Positions 28,002-35,821 of a stretch of 64,000 nt of DNA are shown piece by piece. Numbering within the stretch: the first letter of the stretch is position 1; each line of letters opens with the position of its first letter. The translations under genes and the position numbers were made by a program. The stretch is from Bacteroidota bacterium (GTDB lineage: Bacteria; Bacteroidota; Bacteroidia; Chitinophagales; BACL12), in contig JADJIS010000002.1 in assembly GCA_016706865.1 (NCBI GenBank), forward strand, positions 682,001-746,000. The letters are read 5' to 3'. A model generated the notes under the pieces. The model made no database searches. It was not told the DNA's origin and saw only the letters and a program-made list of their open reading frames with translations.

Positions 28002-28116
28002 TGAGTAGTGAGTATGATCAGAGTAGGCCGTTTGTTTTTACTCCTGACTCAATGAGTAATGAGTAATGAGTAATGAGTTTGATCCACGGCAGCCGAATGT
28101 ATTTACACCTGACTAA
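27990..28116. repeat. Tandem module repeat after the ABC exporter gene
   Basis: Arrays of GAGTAGT/GAGTAAT units (about 27990-28014 and 28050-28078) alternate with two diverged copies of a roughly 40-nt module, at 28012-28050 and 28077-28116. Each starts GT.TGATC and ends ACwCCTGACT. The first array overlaps the stop codon of the exporter gene. Confidence 0.65.
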
Positions 28117-28133
28117 TGTCTCCTGACCCTGAC

Positions 28134-28166
28134 AAAAAAAAAGAGCAAAACCGATAAGTTTTGCTC
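28134..28166 (-). terminator. Intrinsic terminator of the HU gene
   Basis: GAGCAAAAC (28143-28151) and GTTTTGCTC (28158-28166) form a perfect 9-bp stem with a 6-nt loop. On the minus strand this is followed by nine Ts (28142-28134), 27 nt after the HU stop. Confidence 0.88.
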
Positions 28167-28192
28167 CTTTAAATAAAAAAGAAAATTTCTTT

Positions 28193-28462
28193 TTAAACAG
28201 CCGCTGATAATTCTTTACCTGCTTTGAAACGCACAACATTTTTTGCAGCAATTTTAATTGCTTTACCTGTTTGTGGGTTACGACCGGTACGAGCAGCACG
28301 TTTGCTTACAGAGTAAGTTCCGAAACCTACTAAAGTAACTTTGTCACCTTTTTTTAATACTTTACGAATGCTTGTCATCATGCTGTCTAAACATGCTGCA
28401 GCTTGTGTTTTGGTTAAGCCTGTGTCGGCTGCCATTGCATCAATTAATTCACCTTTGTTCAT
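28193..28462 (-). CDS. HU family DNA-binding protein
   Basis: Histone-like nucleoid protein of 89 aa that bends and compacts DNA as a dimer. It begins MNKGELIDAMAADTGLTKTQA and contains the beta-arm region GRNPQTGKAIKIAA, the DNA-minor-groove-binding hallmark with its proline. A clear promoter lies at 28505-28533 and a strong terminator follows the stop, so it is a monocistronic, probably highly expressed unit. Confidence 0.96.
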   Translation of the reverse strand: MNKGELIDAMAADTGLTKTQAAACLDSMMTSIRKVLKKGDKVTLVGFGTYSVSKRAARTGRNPQTGKAIKIAAKNVVRFKAGKELSAAV

Positions 28463-28504
28463 TGTACTTGGTTTTATTAGTTAATTAAATATGTTTTACG
28501 TTGC

Positions 28505-28533
28505 CAAAAATACAGTGTTTACGGGCATTTCAA
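28505..28533 (-). promoter_or_regulatory. Promoter of the HU gene
   Basis: On the minus strand TTG (28531-28533) and TATTTTTG (28505-28512) are spaced by 18 nt, fitting the phylum consensus. The predicted leader is about 37 nt. Confidence 0.67.
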
Positions 28534-28958
28534 AACACGAATTCTCTGGAACCCCTGTATTTTCAACACTTTATACACATTTTACCTCCAAAACCCTTGA
28601 TTTTGCTTGATTTCAGCCCGTTTTCAGGGTAAAAAGCGTTGTTTTTGGAAAGCCAGAAATTTATTTTGTTGAAAATAATTTTTGCAGATCACTTTTTTTG
28701 CGCAGAAATTCGTGAATCGTCCACCTTCGCTGAAGCTTCGGCGGATAAATGAGTCGTTAGCCGTGAATCGGGGATGGTCTATTAAATGAGGAAGACATCC
28801 AAGTATACTTTCATCTCAATGAGTAATGAGTTATGAGTAATGAGTGGGTTATCGAAGGCATTATATTGTTACCTCCGAATTGAATCTTTTCATAAAAAAA
28901 TCGAATTTTATTCTAGGATTGACGCAAATTCCTTTCTCCTCTCTCCTTACTCCTTCTT
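28534..28958. other. Gene-free spacer between HU and recG
   Basis: No gene seen. It contains CGTGAATCG direct repeats (28711 and 28762) around a CACCTTCGCTGAAGCTTCGG block and, at 28818-28845, a copy of the 28-nt arm that flanks the repeat after secA. That copy is followed by a diverged core with TTACCTCCGAATTGAA and AAAATCGAATTTT up to about 28915, then a pyrimidine-rich stretch up to the recG stop. Confidence 0.6.
28818..28915. repeat. Second copy of the secA-side repeat (arm plus diverged core)
   Basis: Nucleotides 28818-28845 are identical to the left arm at 23577-23604. The following 70 nt align with that element's core through CCTCCGAA and AAAATCGAATTTT with several differences. No right-hand inverted arm is visible, so this copy looks truncated. 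Confidence 0.75.
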
Positions 28959-31079
28959 TTAAGACACCTTCCCCCACTGTTTCACCTTCCAGCTCAATTG
29001 TGATAAATATTTTTTCAATGATTGATTTTCTGCAGCTTCCAAACTTTGATCGTTGGTTAATAATTCTTCGGCAGTATTGCGCGCTTCACGCATAATATGT
29101 TCATCGGTTTGAATATTGGCGATTCTGAATTGCGGCGCTCCACTTTGTCGCGTTCCTTCAATTTCTCCGGGACCACGCAATTGCATATCCACTTCCGAAA
29201 TTTTAAATCCATCGTTGGTTTGTATCATGGTTTGAATTCTTGTGCGGGCGTCATTATTTAATTTATCTCCCGTCATTAATATACAAAACGACTGATGTGC
29301 ACCTCTTCCAACTCTGCCTCTTAATTGATGTAATTGCGATAATCCGAATCGCTCCGAATTTTCAATTATCATTACAGTTGCATTCGGAACATTTACACCC
29401 ACTTCAATTACTGTTGTTGAAACCATGATCTGTGTTTCATTTTTTACAAAACGCTGCATCTCAAAATCTTTATCGGCAGGTCGCATTCTGCCATGCATGA
29501 TACTTATCTGATATTTGGGTCGTGGAAATTCTTTTTCCATTACCTGAACACCTTCCATTAAATTTTTAAGATCTAATTTTTCGCTTTCTTCAATTAATGG
29601 ATATATAATAAATATTTGTCGCCCTTCATTTATTTGTTCCTTAATAAATCCGAATACAACCAGCCGTTCACTTTCTTTTTTGTGTATGGTTTTTATCTGT
29701 TTTCTACCCGGAGGAAGTTCATCAATAATACTTACATCAAGATCTCCGTAATAGGTCATAGCTAAAGTTCGCGGAATTGGAGTTGCGGTCATAACCAATA
29801 TATGTGGTGCGAGATTATTTTTTGTCCAGAGTTTTGCGCGTTGTTCAACACCGAAACGATGTTGTTCATCAATTACTACACATCCTAAATTATTAAATTT
29901 TACAGGATCTTCAATTAATGCATGCGTGCCAAGAAGAATATTGATTTTTCCTGCATCAAGATCTTCAAGAATTTCTTTTCTTTTTTTGCCTTTAATACTT
30001 CCGGTAAGTAATTCCACTTTTAATGGAAGAGGTAATAATAATTCTTTGATGGTCTGAAAATGTTGTTGTGCAAGTATCTCGGTTGGCGCCATTAAACATG
30101 CCTGAAATCCGTTGTCTATCGCCATTAGCATGGTGAGTAGAGCAACTACCGTTTTACCGCTTCCAACATCCCCCTGCAATAACCTGTTCATTTGCCGACC
30201 GCTTATCAGATCTTTACGAATTTCTTTTACAACGCGTTTTTGTGCTTCCGTTAATTGAAAGGGTAAATGATCGGTATAAAATGGAGTGAAAGTTGTTTCT
30301 ATATTTTTAAAAATAAATCCGACACTCACACTGTGTCGATACTGTTTTATACGCAGGAGTTTTATCTGATCAATAAATAATTCTTCAAATTTTAATCTCC
30401 GTATTGCGTGTTGTAAATGTAATTCTGATTCAGGAAAATGAATTTGTTTATAAGCATCAAAACGATTTATCAGTTTATATTTTGTTTTGATGGATTCCGG
30501 AATTATTTCATAAAGATCATTATCAGAAATTTGTTCTATTAGGTTGTGCGTGTATTTTGCGATCGCTTTGCCGGTAATTCCCCGGGCCTTTAATTTTTCC
30601 GTGCTCGAATAAACCGGTTGTATCTTTCCACCCAATTGAAATTCCGGCGAATCGGCAGGCTCCAGTTCGGGATGCGTGATATTTAAAATACTGTTGAAAA
30701 AATAAGGTTTACCATATACCAGATATTGTGTATCACCTTTCAGATTTTTTTGCAGCCAGCTTAAACTGTTGAACCAGACTAATTCAATAAATCCAGTTCC
30801 ATCATCCAAAGTAGCAGTTAATCTTTTTCCCCGTTTTTCACCAACTATTTGAAGATTTTTTAATTTGCCTTTTAACTGCACTTCTTTTATTTCTTCCCCT
30901 TTTAAAATGGTATTATGAATATCCTTTATCGTTTTGAAATCAGTTCTGTCGATATAACGATATGGGAAAAAATGTATAAGGTCGTTGCAGTTGTCTATCT
31001 GCAATTCCTTCCGCAATAATTCAGCACGTGCTTCACCAACTCCTTTTAAATAAGTGAGGGGTGTTTGTAAGTTCAGCAT
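28959..31079 (-). CDS. recG: ATP-dependent DNA helicase RecG
   Basis: Branch-migrating helicase that remodels stalled replication forks and recombination junctions. An N-terminal wedge/OB domain is followed by helicase motifs: Walker A LLQGDVGSGKTVVA, DEQH box (VVIDEQHRFGV), TATPIPRTLA, and a C-terminal helicase domain with ATVMIIENSERFGLSQLHQLRGRVGRG-type motif VI. I chose the ATG giving MLNLQTPLTYLKGVG (707-residue class). A GTG two codons upstream is possible. A CAAAGGTA (-7 box on the minus strand) at 31090-31097 would leave almost no leader. Confidence 0.95.
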   Translation of the reverse strand: MLNLQTPLTYLKGVGEARAELLRKELQIDNCNDLIHFFPYRYIDRTDFKTIKDIHNTILKGEEIKEVQLKGKLKNLQIVGEKRGKRLTATLDDGTGFIELVWFNSLSWLQKNLKGDTQYLVYGKPYFFNSILNITHPELEPADSPEFQLGGKIQPVYSSTEKLKARGITGKAIAKYTHNLIEQISDNDLYEIIPESIKTKYKLINRFDAYKQIHFPESELHLQHAIRRLKFEELFIDQIKLLRIKQYRHSVSVGFIFKNIETTFTPFYTDHLPFQLTEAQKRVVKEIRKDLISGRQMNRLLQGDVGSGKTVVALLTMLMAIDNGFQACLMAPTEILAQQHFQTIKELLLPLPLKVELLTGSIKGKKRKEILEDLDAGKINILLGTHALIEDPVKFNNLGCVVIDEQHRFGVEQRAKLWTKNNLAPHILVMTATPIPRTLAMTYYGDLDVSIIDELPPGRKQIKTIHKKESERLVVFGFIKEQINEGRQIFIIYPLIEESEKLDLKNLMEGVQVMEKEFPRPKYQISIMHGRMRPADKDFEMQRFVKNETQIMVSTTVIEVGVNVPNATVMIIENSERFGLSQLHQLRGRVGRGAHQSFCILMTGDKLNNDARTRIQTMIQTNDGFKISEVDMQLRGPGEIEGTRQSGAPQFRIANIQTDEHIMREARNTAEELLTNDQSLEAAENQSLKKYLSQLSWKVKQWGKVS

Positions 31080-31218
31080 TCCCACAGGGCAAAGGTAGGA
31101 GATGTAGGATTAAATAGGTAAATAAACTTTACAGTGGGAATAGCACTAATTCTATCCGATTAAAAATGGAGTTCGGATATTAATATCAGTAGCAGAAAAT
31201 TTTTAAGAAGTGGATAGT

Positions 31219-31884
31219 TTAAAAATTTAATGAAAGCCACACAGAAATTGGATAATTTAAATCAACTTGTTTATTAAATGTTGATCCGTAATAATTTTCC
31301 TCTGGTAAATTCACATAATCCTCACGTGAAACTGTCCAGCCTTGAGTATAATATAAACTTGATTCAGTGCCTAAACTTAGATTCTTAAATAAGGAATAAC
31401 TTATTTTTAAGAAAGGACCACCTCCATAAGTAAATGTTTTATCTGTTTCCGTTGATTCATACTCTTCACCGTCTCCGGAATTATATTCACTCAGATAATT
31501 ATGTCCTGTGAAATCAAAACCATAAGCCCATGACCATTTGTTTCCAATTGATTTTTGTTGTCCTAATCCAAACCTATAATCTACATAATACTCCGTTCTA
31601 TCAGAATTGGAACTGTATTGAATATGGCCTGTGTGATTATTAGAATAATACAACATCCCAAATCCGCTTCTAAAGAACAAAGTACCGAAATTTCTTTCGT
31701 ATGTAAGCAAATAGGGGCCATTGGTTACAAATCCGTATCCATCATTTATAGTTCCAAGAAATTGACCTAAAAAAAATGTAACTTCAACACCTATGGTATT
31801 CTTTTTTAATGTTACCGAATCGGTTTGGGAAAAGCTGAAATGAGCGAAAAAGCAGAATAGGAGGGTTAGAATGGAGTTTTTCAT
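31219..31884 (-). CDS. Predicted outer membrane beta-barrel protein
   Basis: Uncharacterised 221-aa protein with a signal peptide ending near FSFSQ. The body alternates hydrophobic and polar residues with many aromatic residues (FRSGFGMLYYSN, YVDYRFGLGQQ) and ends in a strand finishing VWLSLNF, a typical C-terminal beta-signal ending in Phe. This supports an eight-strand-type barrel. It is downstream of gldD on the same strand with a 97-nt gap. No function is assigned. Confidence 0.7.
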   Translation of the reverse strand: MKNSILTLLFCFFAHFSFSQTDSVTLKKNTIGVEVTFFLGQFLGTINDGYGFVTNGPYLLTYERNFGTLFFRSGFGMLYYSNNHTGHIQYSSNSDRTEYYVDYRFGLGQQKSIGNKWSWAYGFDFTGHNYLSEYNSGDGEEYESTETDKTFTYGGGPFLKISYSLFKNLSLGTESSLYYTQGWTVSREDYVNLPEENYYGSTFNKQVDLNYPISVWLSLNF

Positions 31885-31981
31885 GAAATGTGGTTTTATG
31901 TAAATTTAGCAAGTTATAAAAATTAATTGTCATAGGTATGCAATTTTCGATTTAACCTGTTTTACCACCAACGCTAATAAA

Positions 31982-32581
31982 TTATTTCCACTTCCAATTA
32001 CTCAACATGCCTTGAATATCATTCACCATAAATTGTACAACGGGTTTTAGTGAATCTGAATTCGGGCGATTGTTAAAATATAAAGCCCCTCTTACAAAGT
32101 TAGTAATGGTATCTGTTACAAAAAATTGAAAATTACTTGCAGCATCTCCACCAACAAAATAAATAAGTCCGTGAACACCAAATTCATTTTCTATTTCCTG
32201 GGGTTCAATAAAATCTGCGCGACTGCTGTGTTTATAGGTGAGTTTATAAGCATCTTCAATTAGCTTCTGCAGCGATTCTTCTCCGGATAATTCTTTATAA
32301 CTTAAATAGATGGTTGCATTCAGGTCGTCGCAAATAATATTCATCCAACATGGATTTTCAGGAGCCTGATTAAAGAAAGTAATATTTTTATTTATTCTGT
32401 AGTAATCAGGTAATTGAAAGGTAAAGGGACATTGCTCATCGTTGTAAGTAACTAATTCTTTTAATTCCGGAAAATAAATACGCGGATAAGCATCAGGACG
32501 AGGAGTGTTTTCTGTGGAACAGGAAATAATAAATGCAAGTGAGAACAGAAAAGGAGTTAACAGCAATAAGTTCTTATTCAT
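31982..32581 (-). CDS. gldD: Gliding motility lipoprotein GldD
   Basis: Lipoprotein of 199 aa required in gliding species for motility/type IX secretion function. The signal peptide ends at the lipobox IISC (Cys21), followed by the family-typical PRPDAYPRIYFPE and later YKELSGEE and GLIYFVGGDAASNFQFFVTD stretches. It lies downstream of ssb and mutY, the usual order in the phylum. The gldE gene (CBS-domain membrane protein) normally found between ssb and gldD in Flavobacterium is absent here; the gap is only 114 nt. Confidence 0.93.
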   Translation of the reverse strand: MNKNLLLLTPFLFSLAFIISCSTENTPRPDAYPRIYFPELKELVTYNDEQCPFTFQLPDYYRINKNITFFNQAPENPCWMNIICDDLNATIYLSYKELSGEESLQKLIEDAYKLTYKHSSRADFIEPQEIENEFGVHGLIYFVGGDAASNFQFFVTDTITNFVRGALYFNNRPNSDSLKPVVQFMVNDIQGMLSNWKWK

Positions 32582-32695
32582 ATTTTTTAATAACGCATAA
32601 AAATAAATAATCTTGTAGAGATATTTTAAAGAGATATTATATTATTCTTAAGAAATAATATTAAACATACGTTGCAAGTTAGATCTACCTCTTAT

Positions 32696-33133
32696 TCAGA
32701 ACGGCAGATCATCATCCGAAATAATATCCTTTTCGTTTTCAGGATGAGTATGCGTCATTTCATAATCGGTTCCTGTTCCGCTTGTGTTGGTAGTTCCACC
32801 CGGGCGAGGTCCTAACAATGTGAAATTTTCCGCAACAATTTCCGTGATATATCTTTTATTGCCATCACGGTCGTCCCATGAACGATTTTTAATTCTGCCT
32901 TCGATATATACCTTGGCGCCTTTACGCAATATTTTCCCGGCAATTTCCGCCAACTTTCCCCACATGGCTATATTATGCCACTCGGTTTGTTCCACTTTGT
33001 TGCCTGTTCTGTCGCGATATACTTCTGTTGTTGCCAAAGTAAAATTTGCGACAACATTTCCACCTTCAAAATTCCGGAGATCAGGGTCCTTTCCCAAATT
33101 CCCTATAAGTATTACTTTGTTTACACCACTCAT
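32696..33133 (-). CDS. ssb: Single-stranded DNA-binding protein
   Basis: Tetrameric OB-fold protein protecting single-stranded DNA in replication and repair. It begins MSGVNKVILIGNLGKDPDLR, contains the OB core through EGRIKNRSWDD, and ends in the acidic partner-binding tail DIISDDDLPF. Length is 145 aa, at the short end for the family. It follows mutY by 37 nt and precedes gldD, the recurrent mutY-ssb-gld neighbourhood. Confidence 0.97.
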   Translation of the reverse strand: MSGVNKVILIGNLGKDPDLRNFEGGNVVANFTLATTEVYRDRTGNKVEQTEWHNIAMWGKLAEIAGKILRKGAKVYIEGRIKNRSWDDRDGNKRYITEIVAENFTLLGPRPGGTTNTSGTGTDYEMTHTHPENEKDIISDDDLPF

Positions 33134-33170
33134 ATGATCGTATTTAAGTATTACACCTGTATTTCAGACA

Positions 33171-34229
33171 TTAAAAATAAGGATTTTTTTGCAAAAATTC
33201 CCGTATTATCCCTGGAAATGCATATTTTTTTAAGGCTGAAACCTTTATTTTTATTGAGGATTCCGGGTTTATATCCGCAATATCGCTCATTTCTATTATG
33301 AAAAATCTCGTTTTAATGGTTTGGTGGGTGAGTTGTTGTGTAAAAACATCGGAAGCTCTTATTTTATCAAGATTTTGGGATGTTATTTTCCGATTACGTA
33401 TCTCTCTTTTTAATTGGGTAAGAGTATAATTAGTTTTTGCTTCGATAAGTGGAAATTGATATAAATTTTTCCAGATATCTTTCTCGTTTCTAATTGTGAT
33501 AAGTATATTTTTGTCGGAAATAAATACAAGATAATTAAAATATCTCGTTTTTCTCACCAACTTTTTTCCTTTTAAAGGAAGCAATTCCACCATATCATTT
33601 TTAAATGCAAAACAATTTTTATTTAAAGGACATTGGTTGCATTCCGGATTAAAAGGTTTACAGATCAATGAACCGAAATCCATCATCGCCTGATTAAAAA
33701 TACCGGGTTGTTTTTTGTCGAGAATTTTTTGTGCGTACGATTCTATTTTATTTTTTGCTGTTAAACTTTCTACTTCTTCCTTTATGCCAAAATAGCGGGT
33801 AATAATGCGTATGGCATTGCTGTCGATGGCGGCATAAGGTAAAGCATATGCATACGACAATATAGCACTTGCAGTATATTTTCCTATGCCTTTTAATTGA
33901 ATTACGGCTGCATAATTATCCGGAAAAATGCCCTTATGTTTTTCAACAATTTGATTTGCGGCATGATGCAAATTTCGTGCGCGGGAATAATAACCAAGTC
34001 CCTCCCAAAGTTTTAATACTTCATCCAATGATGCCTCTGCAAGTTTAAAAACAGAGGGATATTTTTTAATAAACCGGTAATAATATGGAGTGCCTTGTTC
34101 CACTCTCGTTTGTTGTAAAATAATTTCACTCAACCATATTTTATATGGATCCTTAATTGCTGTCCAGGGCAATGATCGTTTGCCGGTATCGTACCATAAT
34201 AATAGTTTTTTAGTGAAATCAGTGCTCAT
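33171..34229 (-). CDS. mutY: A/G-specific adenine glycosylase MutY
   Basis: Base-excision repair enzyme that removes adenine mispaired with 8-oxoguanine. Catalytic Glu35 lies in SEIILQQTRVEQG; the helix-hairpin-helix reads LKGIGKYTASAI, followed by AIDSNAIRI with the catalytic aspartate. The iron-sulfur motif is C-x6-C-x2-C-x5-C (CKPFNPECNQCPLNKNC). A C-terminal MutT-like domain occupies about 230-352. It is the first gene of the mutY-ssb-gldD run; the divergent HU/IHF-like gene starts 286 nt away. Confidence 0.96.
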   Translation of the reverse strand: MSTDFTKKLLLWYDTGKRSLPWTAIKDPYKIWLSEIILQQTRVEQGTPYYYRFIKKYPSVFKLAEASLDEVLKLWEGLGYYSRARNLHHAANQIVEKHKGIFPDNYAAVIQLKGIGKYTASAILSYAYALPYAAIDSNAIRIITRYFGIKEEVESLTAKNKIESYAQKILDKKQPGIFNQAMMDFGSLICKPFNPECNQCPLNKNCFAFKNDMVELLPLKGKKLVRKTRYFNYLVFISDKNILITIRNEKDIWKNLYQFPLIEAKTNYTLTQLKREIRNRKITSQNLDKIRASDVFTQQLTHQTIKTRFFIIEMSDIADINPESSIKIKVSALKKYAFPGIIREFLQKNPYF

Positions 34230-34515
34230 TTATGGAGCAATATTACGAACATATCAGACTTGAGGTCAACACTTTTAAATACAATATTTAATTTAACCTT
34301 AAACAACCTGTGTGGAAGTTTGTTTTTAACTTCATAAGTGGTTTTGGTGAATATTCTATAACGGGAATCTTTTAATTAGGAACTATTGTTGTAGAGTGTT
34401 AAACTATTGATACCAAATTCAGAAACTGAAATTTCACAAAAACGGCACTTTTATAAAATAAAAAGCCGAATTTTGTAGTTTAAAGTGCTGATTATCAAAC
34501 TAAACTGTCGTAATT

Positions 34516-34812
34516 ATGAGAAAAGCAGACATCGTTAACCGCATCACAGAAAAAACCGGTCTTGAAAAAGTGGACGTAATGGTTGTTGTGGAAGCCTTTT
34601 GCAAGGAGATAAAAGAATCGATGGCGGAAGGGAACAATGTTTACGTGCGTGGATTTGGAAGTTTTATAGTTAAAACCCGTAAAAAGAAGATAGGCCGTAT
34701 TATAAAAAAGAACATTGCCATAGAAATTCCTGAACAAAAGATTCCCGTGTTTAAACCGGCCAAAATTTTTGTACAAAGAGTGCGCGACGGCAAAAAGAAC
34801 AAAATAAAATAA
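34516..34812 (+). CDS. HU/IHF-like DNA-binding protein
   Basis: Second HU-superfamily protein in the window, 98 aa. It begins MRKADIVNRITEKTGLEKVDV and has the FGSFIVKTRKKKIGR and FKPAKIF pieces of the fold, but its beta-arm is IKKNIAIEIPEQKIPVFKP rather than the classic HU arm, so it is closer to the IHF-like branch. From family knowledge it commonly heads a cluster with a TPR protein and Rne/Rng, as seen here. The TPR gene starts 4 nt after its stop. Confidence 0.92.
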   Translation: MRKADIVNRITEKTGLEKVDVMVVVEAFCKEIKESMAEGNNVYVRGFGSFIVKTRKKKIGRIIKKNIAIEIPEQKIPVFKPAKIFVQRVRDGKKNKIK

Positions 34813-34816
34813 TAGC

Positions 34817-35605
34817 GTGAAAAGATATGTAGTGGCTGTTGGACTTGCGGTTTTGATAATAATCGTGTTCTACTTTGGATTCAGCACCAAACCTCCTGTT
34901 AATAGTGTGTATGATCTAAGGAGAGAGAAACTTGTGGATTCTCTTCAGTATCCCAATGGCGAGTCGTTGCTCAAGATGCATGAGGATATGCAGAATGCAG
35001 ATGGCGGCTCAAAAACCGCTTTGTTGAAACAACTTTCCGATGAGTGGCTAAAAATTGGTCAACCATCTATTTCTGCCGATTATTTGCGCCAGATTGCTGA
35101 TAATGAACCTTCTTACGAAAATTATATGACAGCCGGGGCCGCTTTGGCAACTCTTATCGATTTTGAACAAGATGATAATATTCGGGTAAATGTGGTTTAT
35201 GGGGCAAGATATTGTTATGAAACTGCCGCAAAACTGAAACCCGGCGACCTGGAAGCGTCGATAGGTGAGGCATCTGTATTGGTTTCAGGGACAAATAATC
35301 CCATGGAAGGGATTTTGAAATTAAGGGAAATTGACGCCCAAAACCCAGGAAATGCCAAAGTAAACCTCGAATTGGGAAGATTTTCGGTCATGAGCGGCCA
35401 GTTTGATAAAGCTTTGGAAAGGTTTGGCAGTGTTTTACAAAAAGATTCCCTAAATTTGCAGGCCCGTTATATGATGGCGCAAACGTATCTGGGATTAAAG
35501 GATACAACGGCAGCTGTTTTGGAACTGGAAAAATTGCAATCTCTTACCACCGATAAAACCATTATTGATCAGGTGGAAGTTGAAATACATAATTTAAATC
35601 ATTAA
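34817..35605 (+). CDS. TPR-repeat protein with N-terminal membrane anchor
   Basis: Protein of 262 aa starting at GTG (MKRYVVAVGLAVLIIIVFYFGF), with one uncleaved N-terminal transmembrane helix and then tetratricopeptide-like helical pairs (for example NAKVNLELGRFSVMSGQFDKALERF and LNLQARYMMAQTYLGLKDTTAAV, positions about 175-240). It is probably anchored in the inner membrane and faces the periplasm as a scaffold. It is transcribed with the IHF-like gene upstream (4-nt gap) and the bS22-like gene downstream. Partner unknown. Confidence 0.8.
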   Translation: MKRYVVAVGLAVLIIIVFYFGFSTKPPVNSVYDLRREKLVDSLQYPNGESLLKMHEDMQNADGGSKTALLKQLSDEWLKIGQPSISADYLRQIADNEPSYENYMTAGAALATLIDFEQDDNIRVNVVYGARYCYETAAKLKPGDLEASIGEASVLVSGTNNPMEGILKLREIDAQNPGNAKVNLELGRFSVMSGQFDKALERFGSVLQKDSLNLQARYMMAQTYLGLKDTTAAVLELEKLQSLTTDKTIIDQVEVEIHNLNH

Positions 35606-35617
35606 AAAAAGCTTAGT

Positions 35618-35713
35618 ATGCCATCAGGTAAAAAACGTAAAAGACATAAAATGGCCACCCACAAGCGCAAAAAACGCTTGAGAAAGAACCGTCACAAGAA
35701 GAAATCGCGTTAA
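35618..35713 (+). CDS. 31-residue bS22/AURKAIP1-COX24-like ribosomal protein
   Basis: Very short, extremely basic product starting MPSGKKRKRHKMATHKRKK and ending in RHKKKSR: 31 residues, nearly all Lys, Arg or His. It matches the Bacteroidota COX24/mS38-type protein, which is related to mitochondrial mS38 and has been placed with the small-subunit proteins under names such as bS22. It lies 12 nt after the TPR gene and 108 nt before the Rne/Rng gene, its usual neighbour. Automatic callers often miss it because of its size. Confidence 0.85.
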   Translation: MPSGKKRKRHKMATHKRKKRLRKNRHKKKSR

Positions 35714-35821
35714 GTCACAATTTCCACCCTTTATATTTTCCAACCTCCATTAAATTCCGGTAAGTATCGGGATAAACCATTTATTAAATAATTCCTGTAA
35801 AGGGGACCAAAAAAAATTATT

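Noticed and set aside
34230..34515. tRNA or small RNA in the mutY/HU-like divergent gap
   Set aside because: No cloverleaf, conserved hairpin or terminator could be built; only AT-rich sequence with a weak TTTTGTAG stretch is present.
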